A stretch of 64,000 bases of DNA. It comes from Caldifarciminota bacterium (GTDB lineage Bacteria > Hydrothermota > Tepidihabitantia > Tepidihabitantales > Tepidihabitantaceae). Positions 51,464 through 60,677 of the stretch are shown here, piece after piece. The notes under the pieces were generated by a model, which had not been told where the DNA came from, did no database searches, and saw only the letters and a program-made list of their open reading frames with translations. The number at the start of each line of letters is the position of its first letter. Position 1 is the stretch's first letter. The translations under genes were made by a program, and so were the position numbers. The DNA lies in NCBI GenBank assembly GCA_026418295.1, contig JAOABP010000002.1, positions 262,110 to 326,109 on the forward strand, written 5' to 3'.

Positions 51464-52744
51464 ATGAATTCCAGACTGCTTTTTGAAACTGACCCGGAAA
51501 TCTTTGACGCCATTTTTAAAGAAACCAGCCGGCAGCACACCAATCTGGAACTGATTGCCTCAGAGAATTTCTGTTCCGAGGCGGTTCTGGCAGCCCTCGG
51601 TTCGGTGCTGACCAACAAATATGCCGAAGGATATCCCAAAAAAAGGTATTATGGCGGCTGCCGCTACGTTGATCTTGCCGAAGAACTGGCGATCCAGCGC
51701 GCCAAGGAAATCTTCGGCTGTGACCATGTAAATGTTCAACCCCACTCAGGGACCCAGGCAAACATCGCCGCCTATCTCACCCTGGCAAACCCGGGAGACA
51801 CAATCATGGGCCTGTCCCTTACCCACGGTGGTCATCTCTCTCATGGCCATCCGATCAACTTCTCCGGACGCTACTTCAAGGTAATCCATTATACATTAAA
51901 CCCGGACACCGAGATGCTCGATTATGATCTGATCCGCAAGCTGGCACTGGAACACAAACCCCGCGTGATCGTCAGCGGTGCCTCAGCATACCCCCGGATC
52001 ATTCACTTTGATAAATTTCAGGAAATCTGCGATGAGGTCGGAGCCGCCCAGCTGGCGGATATCGCTCATATTGCCGGTTTAGTGGCTGCGGGATTACACC
52101 CCTCACCGGTCCCCTATGCCGACATCGTAACCACGACCACCCACAAAACACTGCGCGGGCCCAGGGGTGCGATTATCATGTGCAAGGCAAAATACGCCGA
52201 GGAACTCGATAAAACAGTATTCCCCGGAACTCAGGGAGGACCGCTGGAGCACTGCATCGCTGCCAAGGCGGTAGCGTTCAAGGAGGCACTAACGCCCCAA
52301 TTCAAGGAATATCAGCAGCAGACCGTAAAAAATGCCCGGGCACTTGCTGAGGCATTAACGAAACGGGGATTCCGGCTCTGCTCCGGCGGCACTGATAACC
52401 ACCTGATGCTTGTGGACCTCCGGTCAAAAAAGATCACCGGCCGGGACGCCGAAAGACTGCTGGGGAAAGTCAATATCACCGTCAACCGGAATACCATTCC
52501 CTTTGACCCAGAAAAGCCGTTTATCGCTTCCGGTATCAGGCTGGGAACTCCCGCCTTAACCACCCGGGGTATGAAGGAAACAGAAATGGAAAAAATCGCC
52601 GAACTGATTGACCGGACAATCGCCGCTGGTGAAAACGAAACCGAGCTGGAAAAAATAAAAGCCGAAGTCCGGGAAATGGTCGAAGCCTTCCCTTTGTATG
52701 CTGAGCGCCGGAATGAATACCAGTCGATAGCAAAGGAGGGATAA
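51464..52744 (+). CDS. glyA: Serine hydroxymethyltransferase
   Basis: The 426-residue PLP enzyme converts serine and THF to glycine and methylene-THF. Motifs: [66 protein letters not shown], and the PLP lysine in [13 protein letters not shown]. Its own promoter and strong SD precede it. The eno ATG follows its stop directly. Confidence 0.98.
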   Translation: MNSRLLFETDPEIFDAIFKETSRQHTNLELIASENFCSEAVLAALGSVLTNKYAEGYPKKRYYGGCRYVDLAEELAIQRAKEIFGCDHVNVQPHSGTQANIAAYLTLANPGDTIMGLSLTHGGHLSHGHPINFSGRYFKVIHYTLNPDTEMLDYDLIRKLALEHKPRVIVSGASAYPRIIHFDKFQEICDEVGAAQLADIAHIAGLVAAGLHPSPVPYADIVTTTTHKTLRGPRGAIIMCKAKYAEELDKTVFPGTQGGPLEHCIAAKAVAFKEALTPQFKEYQQQTVKNARALAEALTKRGFRLCSGGTDNHLMLVDLRSKKITGRDAERLLGKVNITVNRNTIPFDPEKPFIASGIRLGTPALTTRGMKETEMEKIAELIDRTIAAGENETELEKIKAEVREMVEAFPLYAERRNEYQSIAKEG

Positions 52745-54025
52745 ATGGCAAAACCATTAATTGCTCGAATCCAGGCCCGGGAAATACTTGATTCCCGGGG
52801 AAATCCGACACTGGAGGTTGACTGTTATCTTTCCAACGGAATTATGGGGCGGGCATCGGTACCCTCCGGAGCATCAGTCGGTTCGTTTGAAGCGCTGGAG
52901 TTGCGGGATCGAGACCCTGCCCGGTATTTTGGCAAAGGCGTCCTGAAAGCAATCGCCAATATCCACGAAATCATTGCACCCCGCCTGATCGGTATGGATG
53001 CGACCGATCAGTTCCGGATTGACCAGACCTTGATTGAAATCGACGGCACGAAAAACAAGTCCAAACTGGGAGCTAATGCCATCCTCGGTGTCTCGCTCGC
53101 TGTCTGCCGGGCAGCAGCCGTCTGTGCCGGACTGCCGATCTACCGGCTGCTGGGAGGTGCGGGCACAAGACTGATTCCCACACCATTTTTGAACATTATC
53201 AACGGCGGCATGCACGCACCCAACAACCTTGATATTCAGGAATACATGATCGTTCCCGCCGGACTGCCCAATTTCCGCGAGGCAATTCGTGCTGCCGCCG
53301 AGATCTACTTTGCACTCAAGAAAATTCTTGAAGAAAAGAATAAACCGACTTACGTGGGAGACGAAGGTGGTATGGCACCCGATTTTGCTGACAATGAAGA
53401 ACCGCTTTCGATCATAATGCAGGCAATCGAACACGCCGGTTACCATCCCGGGGAACAGATTTATCTGGCAATCGATGTCGCTGCCAGCAGTCTTTATCAG
53501 GATAACGCCTATATCTTTATGAACCCCACTCGGCGGACAATCAGTGCTCAGGAACTGATTGAACTATATACCGCCTGGATTCAAAAATATCCTATCATCT
53601 CCATTGAAGACGGGCTGGCAGAAGAAGACTGGGATGGCTGGCATGAACTGACCGCTGCACTTGGCAACCGCGTTCAGCTGATCGGCGATGACATCTTCGT
53701 CACTAATATTGAACGTCTGAAAAAGGGAATTCAGCAGGGAGCTGCCAATGCAGTGCTTGTGAAACCCACACAGATCGGCACTGTCAGTGAAACGCTGGAT
53801 TGCATGAAACTGGCAATGGAAAACGGCTACCGTGCCATTGTCTCCCACCGTTCCGGTGAAACGGATGACCATTTTATTGCCGACCTTGCGGTTGCGGCAA
53901 ACTGCGGTCAGATCAAAACTGGGGCACCCTGCCGGGGCGAACGGACAGCAAAGTACAACCGTTTGATCCGGATTGAAGAAGAAGACCATCTGCCCTACGC
54001 CGGGTTGAAAACGCTCATGCGATGA
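52745..54025 (+). CDS. eno: Enolase
   Basis: The 426-residue glycolytic enzyme interconverts 2-phosphoglycerate and phosphoenolpyruvate. Motifs: [89 protein letters not shown] and [11 protein letters not shown]. The SGAST loop reads SGASV. Starts on the base after the glyA stop. Confidence 0.97.
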   Translation: MAKPLIARIQAREILDSRGNPTLEVDCYLSNGIMGRASVPSGASVGSFEALELRDRDPARYFGKGVLKAIANIHEIIAPRLIGMDATDQFRIDQTLIEIDGTKNKSKLGANAILGVSLAVCRAAAVCAGLPIYRLLGGAGTRLIPTPFLNIINGGMHAPNNLDIQEYMIVPAGLPNFREAIRAAAEIYFALKKILEEKNKPTYVGDEGGMAPDFADNEEPLSIIMQAIEHAGYHPGEQIYLAIDVAASSLYQDNAYIFMNPTRRTISAQELIELYTAWIQKYPIISIEDGLAEEDWDGWHELTAALGNRVQLIGDDIFVTNIERLKKGIQQGAANAVLVKPTQIGTVSETLDCMKLAMENGYRAIVSHRSGETDDHFIADLAVAANCGQIKTGAPCRGERTAKYNRLIRIEEEDHLPYAGLKTLMR

Positions 54026-54297
54026 ACCGCCGCTATCAGCGTCGTGTCGGAAAATTATTCATTCCGCTGGCGGTTGTCCTGATAATACTCGGACTGACCT
54101 TTCTTCCCGGACCAAACGGTTTGATCAGTGTTCTGCTGAAGTTTTACCGAATCAACAGACTGCGATCCCAAATCCGGCAAATGAAGGCCTGTGCCGACAG
54201 TTTGGAATCCGAAGTGCAGAAATGGCGCAATCCGGATTTTGCCACCGAACAGGCGCGCCAGCTCCTCAAGCAACCTCAGCCCGATACCATCCAATAG
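54022..54297 (+). CDS. ftsB: FtsB/DivIC-like septum formation protein
   Basis: The 91-residue protein has one membrane helix (about 10-30), then a leucine-zipper-like coil ([34 protein letters not shown]) and the terminal [10 protein letters not shown] helix, as in FtsB/DivIC. Such proteins link division components. It overlaps the eno stop by 4 nt, the same eno-ftsB order known from E. coli. Confidence 0.85.
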   Translation: MNRRYQRRVGKLFIPLAVVLIILGLTFLPGPNGLISVLLKFYRINRLRSQIRQMKACADSLESEVQKWRNPDFATEQARQLLKQPQPDTIQ

Positions 54298-54306
54298 AAA
54301 TTCTGC

Positions 54307-55101
54307 TCACTGCCCTGTTGTCCTGTCTGCTCCGGGGAGGAAAAACTGCGGACGACCGGTTACTGGATGATGAGCAATGACAGGTGTAATGCCAAATGTC
54401 CTGATGATCAACCCGGAATCGACCATGCCCTCGGGATTTACGCAGCTGACCAGTGAACCGGCTTTCATGAACGCCACCCGGGAACAGTAACTGAACGCCT
54501 CATTTAGATCGTGGACGACTGAAACAACTGTTTTTTTTCTGCTGCTTAATTTGTGCAGCAGACGCAGAATCTCGGTACGATGATAAAGGTCCAGGTGCGA
54601 AGTGGCTTCATCCAGAAGCAGAATATCTGTTTCCTGTGCCAGTGCCCGGGCAATAATCACTCGCTGTCGCTCGCCCGCCGAAAGCTCGTTCATCCCCTTG
54701 TAACGGTAGGAAATAACACCGGTCAGCTCCATCGCCTCATTGACTGCTTTCCAGTCTAGCGGAGCTGGTCGGACGAACGGCCTGAGATACGGATGACGCC
54801 CCATCATCACAATATCTTCAACTTTCCATTCAAATGCAAAATGACTCTCCTGGGGAACATAGGCAATGAGCCGGGCGATCTCCCGTCTTGACAGTTCCTT
54901 CAGATTCCGATCAAAGATCATGATATTCCCGGACCACGGCTGAAGGATATTGGCAATGAGTTTCAGGAGCGTTGACTTGCCCGCCCCGTTCGGACCGACA
55001 ATTCCCAGCCATTCACCGGCTGTGATACTCAGACGGAAATCGCACAACAGTGGCTTCTGGTGATAACCGAAAAATACCTCCTGCAGATCAACCGCATTCA
55101 T
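54307..55101 (-). CDS. btuD: ABC transporter ATPase, iron-chelate/cobalamin type (BtuD-like)
   Basis: The 264-residue ATPase has Walker A (GPNGAGKST), Q-loop, signature NELSAGERQRVIIARAL, Walker B (ILLLDEATSHLD) and switch His (VVHDLNEA). It pairs with the FecCD permease that overlaps it by 4 nt. Substrate assignment follows the BtuF-like binding protein. Convergent with ftsB; no terminator in the 9-nt gap. Confidence 0.93.
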   Translation of the reverse strand: MNAVDLQEVFFGYHQKPLLCDFRLSITAGEWLGIVGPNGAGKSTLLKLIANILQPWSGNIMIFDRNLKELSRREIARLIAYVPQESHFAFEWKVEDIVMMGRHPYLRPFVRPAPLDWKAVNEAMELTGVISYRYKGMNELSAGERQRVIIARALAQETDILLLDEATSHLDLYHRTEILRLLHKLSSRKKTVVSVVHDLNEAFSYCSRVAFMKAGSLVSCVNPEGMVDSGLIIRTFGITPVIAHHPVTGRPQFFLPGADRTTGQ

Positions 55102-56045
55102 TGTGATTTCCGGAGCAAATAGATAAAAAAGGGCACTCCTACCAGCGCAGTAACCACCGATAACGGAAGCCCAGACGGGGCTAAATTCCGCACCAAAACA
55201 TCTGCATAGAGCAGGAGCCCTGCCCCCAGTACAAACGATCCCGGCAGCACGAGACTGTGTCTGGGACCGAAGAGCATTCGCACCATATGGGGCACCACGA
55301 GCCCGACAAAGCTGATCGCACCGGTCCAGGCAACCACCAGTCCGACCACCACTGATCCAACCAGAAAAGTCATACGGATCATCTTTGCCGCATCAATTCC
55401 GAGACTGAATGCGGTCTCTTCATTAAGTGAAATAATATCCAGCTCCCGGGAATGAAAAAACAGCCAGCCGCATCCGAGCACCACAACAATTCCGCAACCG
55501 ACCAGCAGCCAGAATGCTTTCGCCGTATATACGACTCCCAAATTTCCCATCATCAGATAGACCGCTTCCCCCAGAGTATGTCGGCGCAGAATCAGCATCA
55601 GCATTACCACACTCGAGAAAAAGAAGTTAACAATAACCCCGGAGAGCACAAGGCGGGTAACAGTCAGGTTAATCCCGCTACCTGCAAGGAGATAAACAAA
55701 TCCGATCGCCAGTGCAGCACCAGTTATTGCTGAAACCGGTAAAACCAGACTGCCTTGGGCTCCGGTGACTACTGCCAGTGATACTCCGAATGCTGCACCA
55801 CTTGCCACTCCCAAAGTCCAGGGATCAACCAGCGGATTACGCATGATTCCCTGCAGTGAACAACCAACCAGTGCCAGTACACCGCCGGCAATTATCCCGA
55901 TCGCCATTCGGGGTAACCGGAAATAGAGGAAAGAACCAATTTCACTCAGATGAAAACCGCCGGGACCGGTCAGAACCGAAAGTAGCGCCCCGGAAACTAA
56001 TACCCCCCACAGAAACAACCAACCGATAACAGTTTTTACCCTCAT
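55098..56045 (-). CDS. btuC: ABC transporter permease, FecCD/BtuC type
   Basis: This 315-residue protein has about eight to ten membrane helices with family motifs LPRMAIGIIAGGVLALVGCSLQGIMRNPLVDPWTLGVASGAAFG and GAISFVGLVVPHMVRMLFGPRHSLVLPGSFVLGAGLLLYADVLVRN. It imports cobalamin or iron-siderophore through the inner membrane with BtuD. It overlaps the genes on both sides. Confidence 0.93.
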   Translation of the reverse strand: MRVKTVIGWLFLWGVLVSGALLSVLTGPGGFHLSEIGSFLYFRLPRMAIGIIAGGVLALVGCSLQGIMRNPLVDPWTLGVASGAAFGVSLAVVTGAQGSLVLPVSAITGAALAIGFVYLLAGSGINLTVTRLVLSGVIVNFFFSSVVMLMLILRRHTLGEAVYLMMGNLGVVYTAKAFWLLVGCGIVVVLGCGWLFFHSRELDIISLNEETAFSLGIDAAKMIRMTFLVGSVVVGLVVAWTGAISFVGLVVPHMVRMLFGPRHSLVLPGSFVLGAGLLLYADVLVRNLAPSGLPLSVVTALVGVPFFIYLLRKSQ

Positions 56046-56908
56046 CAGTTGGTGCTGTCAGGATGCAGCAACTGCGCAAGCAAGTGAATTGCCTGAACGA
56101 CCCTCGGTCCGGGACGGAAAAAGATATCCTCGTCCAGGTGGTCATAGACCCGATCTTGCCGGACTGCGCTTACCTGCCCCCATCCCACGCGCTCCTTGAC
56201 ATCTGCCCGAAGGGCCTGAGGATGTAAAATAATAATCACCTCGGGATTTCTCCGTACCACATCTTCCGGTGCGATCACAGGATAGGGCTGGGCAACATCA
56301 TCAAATATGTTTCTCCCGCCGGCAATTCGCACGATATCATTGATGAATGTCGAGTTCCCAACGCTCATCAACGGTGCTGCCGCAATTTCAATGTAAACTC
56401 GCGGCGTATCGGTAAACGCAGGAATTGCCTTCAAACTTCGACGCAGACTTTCTGCCAGCTGCACTGCTTTCAGCTTGACGCCCAATACCTCCCCCACCGA
56501 TTCAATCTCAGCAAAAACATCCTCAACTGTCCGAGGGTTGGAAACGTAAACCTGGATATCAAGCTCTCTCAGCTTCTCAATCAGCCGTGCATGAACCGGC
56601 ACTGTTGCAAAGACAATTGTCGGCTTCAACGCCACAATTCGTTCCAATTCTGGTAACTGGAAATCCCCAACTTTGTATATTTGATGTGCTGCTACGGGAT
56701 AATCACACTGCACAGTATTCCCCTTCAATAGACTTTCGGCTCCGAGGGCATAAATAATTTCGGTAACACTGGGCACAAGTGAAACACACCTTATCGCACC
56801 AGCTTCAGAATGAACCGGGTGCCTGGCACCGCAAAATAAATTTCCCAGAATCAAGATCAAAAAGTAAAACTTACGCACTTTCAGGCTGTTTCGGCTATTC
56901 CTGCTCAT
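56045..56908 (-). CDS. btuF: ABC transporter substrate-binding protein, BtuF-like
   Basis: About 287 residues from ATG 56908 (a TTG start 24 nt upstream is possible). A basic start and hydrophobic segment (FYFLILILGNLFC) export it. The mature part: RCVSLVPSVTEIIYALGAESLLKGNTVQCDYP, the BtuF pattern, and VLKPTIVFAT-like strand, RPGPRVVQAIHLLAQLLHP at the end. Cobalamin is the best guess; haem or siderophore cannot be excluded. Confidence 0.85.
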   Translation of the reverse strand: MSRNSRNSLKVRKFYFLILILGNLFCGARHPVHSEAGAIRCVSLVPSVTEIIYALGAESLLKGNTVQCDYPVAAHQIYKVGDFQLPELERIVALKPTIVFATVPVHARLIEKLRELDIQVYVSNPRTVEDVFAEIESVGEVLGVKLKAVQLAESLRRSLKAIPAFTDTPRVYIEIAAAPLMSVGNSTFINDIVRIAGGRNIFDDVAQPYPVIAPEDVVRRNPEVIIILHPQALRADVKERVGWGQVSAVRQDRVYDHLDEDIFFRPGPRVVQAIHLLAQLLHPDSTN

Positions 56909-57677
56909 TTCTGATATTGGCCTTGTGAGCAAACACCAGAAACACAGTATGAGCTACCATCCGGTCAACCGGCCTGATCCCCGTCTCCCGCAGGTAATAC
57001 CCCCGTTCCAGAATCTCACGAGCACGGATCCGGATAAAACCCTCGGCTGACAGTGCCGAGGTGAACCGGCGGAGCTGTTCAAAGGTAGGAACTAATCCGG
57101 CAAGCGGATAACCGCTTTTAAGTGCCTGGCGGGCAGCCCGAACCAGCGCCCACGGCTCGGGAACATCAAGAAAAACGGCATCCACATCGGTCTGCTGAAA
57201 ACCCTGCTCTACCGGATCGGCAACAAAGAATTCGCACACATCATCCAGTTTGTAGCGCCGGATGTTATCAACAGCATTGGCACTGAATTCCGGCCTGCGT
57301 TCATACGAATAGACCCGGCCGTGTGGCCGGACAAAGCTTGCCAGAACAGCGGTCAGTGCTCCGGACCCCGAGCCAACCTCAATTACCCGTGCACCCGGGA
57401 AAATCATGGTCTGAAGCAGCATATACCCGGCGTCCTTAGGATAAACGATTGTAGTGGTTCGTTTCACTTTAAGCGCCAGATCGGCCAAGGTCGGCTTCAG
57501 CAAATAAAATCTTGTCCCATATTGAGTTTCTACCCAGTCGCCATACTCCTTACCCGTAATCTGACGAAAATCGATATTCCCGCGATGAGTCGAAAAGCTA
57601 CCGTTCTCCTGGACTGATACCAGAAATTTAATACGGTCCGAATGATACAGCAATACATATTCACCCGCTTTAATCAC
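56895..57677 (-). CDS. trmI: tRNA (adenine-58-N1)-methyltransferase TrmI
   Basis: About 260 residues from GTG 57677 (MIKAGEYVLLYHSDR). A TTG at 57686 overlaps the -10 box and was rejected. An N-terminal beta domain precedes an SAM-binding fold: VYPKDAGYMLLQTMIFPGARVIEVGSGSGALTAVLASFVRPHGRVYSYERRPEFSANAVDN ... (motifs read individually: EVGSGSGALT, SYERR, DAVFLDVPEPWA). It methylates A58 of tRNA. Heads the btu operon on an apparently leaderless mRNA. Confidence 0.93.
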   Translation of the reverse strand: MIKAGEYVLLYHSDRIKFLVSVQENGSFSTHRGNIDFRQITGKEYGDWVETQYGTRFYLLKPTLADLALKVKRTTTIVYPKDAGYMLLQTMIFPGARVIEVGSGSGALTAVLASFVRPHGRVYSYERRPEFSANAVDNIRRYKLDDVCEFFVADPVEQGFQQTDVDAVFLDVPEPWALVRAARQALKSGYPLAGLVPTFEQLRRFTSALSAEGFIRIRAREILERGYYLRETGIRPVDRMVAHTVFLVFAHKANIRNEQE

Positions 57678-57685
57678 TTCTGGCA

Positions 57686-57714
57686 ATTCTAAATCGACAG
57701 CTCAAGACAGTCAA
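57686..57714 (-). promoter_or_regulatory. Promoter of trmI-btuFCD
   Basis: TTGACT (57714-57709), 17 nt, TAGAAT (57691-57686) on the minus strand, 8 nt before the GTG start. No room for a cobalamin riboswitch. Confidence 0.65.
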
Positions 57715-57756
57715 GTTCATCAGCAGAAAACACCACGATGATTTTCTCCTGAATCC

Positions 57757-57784
57757 TTGACTTTTTCAGACTCCGTCCTATCAT
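57757..57784 (+). promoter_or_regulatory. Promoter of the NHL-porV-PPIase region
   Basis: TTGACT (57757-57762), 16 nt, TATCAT (57779-57784), 6 nt before the GTG at 57791. Confidence 0.7.
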
Positions 57785-57790
57785 ATCCTG

Positions 57791-59086
57791 GTGATTTCTC
57801 TGCTGTTCACTCTGATCTGTGCCGAACCGACAACCCTTGTTCCCCCGCCCTTTGCCCATACCATGGGTTTTACCCGGATCAGCAGTTTTTACCTGAATAT
57901 GTATCTCGGCAGCGGTTTCCGGGTCGCCAGTCCTGAAGGTCTCTGCTGCGCCAAAATGAAGGAAGAGGAGGACACCACAACCTGGCGGGACGATGCTCTG
58001 CTCACTCTTTTTGCAGTCAATTCCGGAACCGGTCAGATTGTTTATAATATAAAGTTGATTAAACCGGCAGTCTACGGCACAACCGGCAGTGGTATAGCAC
58101 AGTTCAATAACCCCCATGGTATTGTCTGTAATGAAATGGGTGATGTCTATGTGGCCGACACCGATAACCGCCGGGTCGTGCGCCTGCGTTATACCGGAGG
58201 AGCCCTCTCGTGGGTTACCGTCGTTGATTCCACACTCAATCTCCCCTATGATGTCTCCATGGACTCCAGAGGGAACATCTATGTCACCGATGCACAAGCT
58301 GACTGCATTGTTATTTATGATTCCAGCAATGCCCGGATCAGAACGCTTGCTCCAGGCCTGGATTTTCCGACTGGAATTGCGGTGCTGGATGCATCGGCAC
58401 CGTTCAACGAATCCAATTTGGACCTCATGGTAGTCATTGACCGAAAGGGAACCCGCATCAGCCGAATCACACCCGGAGGAACAATAATATCTACCATTGA
58501 TTGCCGGCGTATCGGCCTGGATACAGCGGGATTTTCCTACTGTGCCTTTGATCGCTATGGCAACATCTATGTAACCGACCGGGTAAATTCTCAGATTCAC
58601 ATCTTTGACCCCAATCTCAAATACATTACCTCCTTCGGTCGGGCAGCGAACACTCCCGGCAATCAGCCTGTATTTAACTCCCCGCGGGGAATTGCCATTG
58701 GAAGAAAATTCGGTCAGCTTTTTATCAGCGAAGCCGATGGCGGTCAGTATTATCTGATAGCACTCGACGGCTGGCTGATCGGCTGTTTCCCAGAAAGCTT
58801 TGATTTACAGCAACCCGGAACTACGATTGCAATTTATCTGACCCAGCGTGCCGAAATTATTATTGATATCACTGATAATGCCGGCAGAATCGTTCGAACG
58901 CTTGCGCCATCATACCAGCAGGGCCCAGGTGAGGTCCTTATTGTCTGGGACGGCAGAGACAATCAGGGAAACGTCGTCGCCCCGGGTGAATACCTGATCC
59001 ATGCTACTCTCCGCCCCACCTACTCCCGGCCGCGCTACACCCTGAAAAAGGAACTGATTGGCAGGGTCACCCGGCTTCCGGGATAA
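57791..59086 (+). CDS. Secreted NHL-repeat propeller with FlgD-like C-terminal domain
   Basis: The 431-residue protein starts at GTG with a short signal (MISLLFTLICA). NHL repeats: FNNPHGIVCNEMGDVYVADTDNRRVVRL, LPYDVSMDSRGNIYVTDAQ, YCAFDRYGNIYVTDRVNSQIHIFD, FNSPRGIAIG. The C-terminal part (VDITDNAGRIVRTLAP-like ... WDGRDNQGNVVAPGEYLIHATL) is FlgD Ig-like. It is a surface or periplasmic propeller of unknown ligand, 13 nt before the PorV-like gene. Confidence 0.85.
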   Translation: MISLLFTLICAEPTTLVPPPFAHTMGFTRISSFYLNMYLGSGFRVASPEGLCCAKMKEEEDTTTWRDDALLTLFAVNSGTGQIVYNIKLIKPAVYGTTGSGIAQFNNPHGIVCNEMGDVYVADTDNRRVVRLRYTGGALSWVTVVDSTLNLPYDVSMDSRGNIYVTDAQADCIVIYDSSNARIRTLAPGLDFPTGIAVLDASAPFNESNLDLMVVIDRKGTRISRITPGGTIISTIDCRRIGLDTAGFSYCAFDRYGNIYVTDRVNSQIHIFDPNLKYITSFGRAANTPGNQPVFNSPRGIAIGRKFGQLFISEADGGQYYLIALDGWLIGCFPESFDLQQPGTTIAIYLTQRAEIIIDITDNAGRIVRTLAPSYQQGPGEVLIVWDGRDNQGNVVAPGEYLIHATLRPTYSRPRYTLKKELIGRVTRLPG

Positions 59087-59099
59087 CAGGAGGTAATTT

Positions 59100-60032
59100 A
59101 TGACACTGATTAAAAAACTGCTTATCCTGTATTTATCAATTACTGCCTCCCTTCAAGCCACCAGATACGCAGGTGATTTCGAGCTTTTAGGCACATCTGC
59201 CCGTGCAATCGGTATGGGTAGTGCTGTCGTTGCTGTAACCAGCGATCCAAGTGCCATCTACTACAACCCGGCTCTGTCTGTCTACCACCGGCGCCGGGCG
59301 GTTCTCCTGATGCATTCAGAAGATTTCTCCGGGCTGCTAAATCATAATTATCTCGCGATTTCATTCCCCGCTGACCGGCAGGCAATAGGTGCCGCACTGC
59401 TTCACAACGGCATCCCTGATATCAAACTGACCGCCCTGCCCCATCCTGACAGTCCCCCAGGCGAAAATAACCGTCCCTACGTTTACAAAACAGTTAATGC
59501 CAACCAGGTGATCACTTATTTCAGCTTTGCCCGCCGTCTTTCCACCGTCTGGGCAGTCGGTGGCAATGCCAAAATCATCTATCAGGAGCTTGGGGGCACC
59601 GGATACTGCGTGGGCGCCGGTATTGATGCAGGTATGCATTTCACCCCGATCCGCACGGTAGACATCGGACTGTGTATCCGGAACCTCAGTACCGCACCCC
59701 TTTTCTGGAGCACCGGAACCAGAGAGGCAATCTATCCTCAGCTGGCAATCGGCTTAGGTAAGAAATTCAATCTGGGACGCGACTACCTGCTTTGCGCCAT
59801 TCAGGTTGAAGCGTTACTGGAAGACCGGCAGTTTCATACCAATATCGGTGCTGAATATTCGCTGCGGAATGTCCTTTTCGCCCGGCTGGGTGTTTATCGC
59901 AACAACCTGAGTTTCGGTCTGGGAGCAAGGTTCAAAAACTTTCATGTCGATTATGGCTACGCCAGTGGCACTGCTCCCGATGCCCGTGAGTTGGGAACCC
60001 CGCAACAGATATCTGGAGGTGTAGAGTTTTAG
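59100..60032 (+). CDS. PorV/PorQ-family outer-membrane protein
   Basis: The 310-residue protein has a signal peptide (LLILYLSITASLQA), then AGDFELLGTSARAIGMGSAVVAVTSDPSAIYYNPALS, the hallmark of PorV/PorQ and related FadL-like barrels, and ends in a barrel strand ISGGVEF. In T9SS, PorV receives cargo from SprA for surface attachment; family membership does not prove it is the functional PorV. GGAGG SD. It overlaps the next gene's open frame. Confidence 0.85.
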   Translation: MTLIKKLLILYLSITASLQATRYAGDFELLGTSARAIGMGSAVVAVTSDPSAIYYNPALSVYHRRRAVLLMHSEDFSGLLNHNYLAISFPADRQAIGAALLHNGIPDIKLTALPHPDSPPGENNRPYVYKTVNANQVITYFSFARRLSTVWAVGGNAKIIYQELGGTGYCVGAGIDAGMHFTPIRTVDIGLCIRNLSTAPLFWSTGTREAIYPQLAIGLGKKFNLGRDYLLCAIQVEALLEDRQFHTNIGAEYSLRNVLFARLGVYRNNLSFGLGARFKNFHVDYGYASGTAPDARELGTPQQISGGVEF

Positions 60033-60127
60033 GTCCGGAACTGGGACGAAAACTGGCACACCTTGCCGCTCTGATCATTCCTGTTGCCTATTATCTGATT
60101 CCCGCCCGCACTCTCTCGCTGATCCTC

Positions 60128-60625
60128 ATGGCTGCTGCAACTACTGTATTTCTCGTTGTGGACCTCTTAAGGTTGCGCCTCAACCCTTTTAAGGACATTT
60201 TCATTATCCTCTTCGGCTCACTCCTGCGCCGGAAGGAATTCAGCTCATTGACCGGTGGAAGCTATCTGATGGTTGCCTCACTCGTCTGCATGATTCTGTT
60301 CGGCAACAATCGCGGGGTTTTCATCGCTGCCATCTCCTTTCTTGCAATTGGTGATACGGTGGCTGCCATCGTCGGGCTTTCAATAGGAAAAATCCGCATC
60401 TTCCGCAAAACGGTTGAAGGTACGCTTGCCGGTCTTGCTGCCTGCATCGGTGTTGCCTATCTCATTTCTATCCTGCCTAATATTGACCTGCCTTTATCAG
60501 TTGGTATCATAGGTGCAGTTTCGGCAGCGGTCGTAGAAGCACTGCCCTTTGAAATAAACGATAATGTTGTAATCCCGATGTTTTCGGGAACGGTGATGAT
60601 GGTAACATTGCAGCTGCTTCGTTGA
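60128..60625 (+). CDS. Membrane phosphatidate cytidylyltransferase/dolichol-kinase-like protein (start unclear)
   Basis: The ATG at 60128 gives 165 residues with several membrane helices and a SEC59/VTE5-like core: RRKEFSSLTGGSYLMVA, IGDTVAAIVGLSIGKIRIF, KTVEGTLAG, ALPFEINDNVVIPM. This is the CTP-dependent polyprenol/diacylglycerol kinase group. The frame upstream to 60029 also encodes conserved-looking text (ELGRKLAHLAALIIPVAYYL, typical of the family N-terminus) but has no ATG, GTG or TTG. The true start may be non-standard. See findings. Confidence 0.75.
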   Translation: MAAATTVFLVVDLLRLRLNPFKDIFIILFGSLLRRKEFSSLTGGSYLMVASLVCMILFGNNRGVFIAAISFLAIGDTVAAIVGLSIGKIRIFRKTVEGTLAGLAACIGVAYLISILPNIDLPLSVGIIGAVSAAVVEALPFEINDNVVIPMFSGTVMMVTLQLLR

Positions 60626-60635
60626 CCGGTATTAA
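60608..60635 (+). promoter_or_regulatory. Possible promoter of the PPIase gene
   Basis: TTGCAG (60608-60613), 16 nt, TATTAA (60630-60635), within the end of the preceding gene. The leader of about 35 nt holds an AGGAGG SD. Confidence 0.45.
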
Positions 60636-60677
60636 AATGCATGAGAACCTGCTCTAAAAATTAACAGGAGGTAAACA

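Noticed and set aside
51365..51538. Earlier mazG start at 51538
   Set aside because: The extension covers the divergent promoter region and does not resemble MazG; the family start is at 51364.
57678..57686. TTG start for trmI at 57686
   Set aside because: It overlaps the last base of the -10 box; GTG 57677 fits the promoter and the family.
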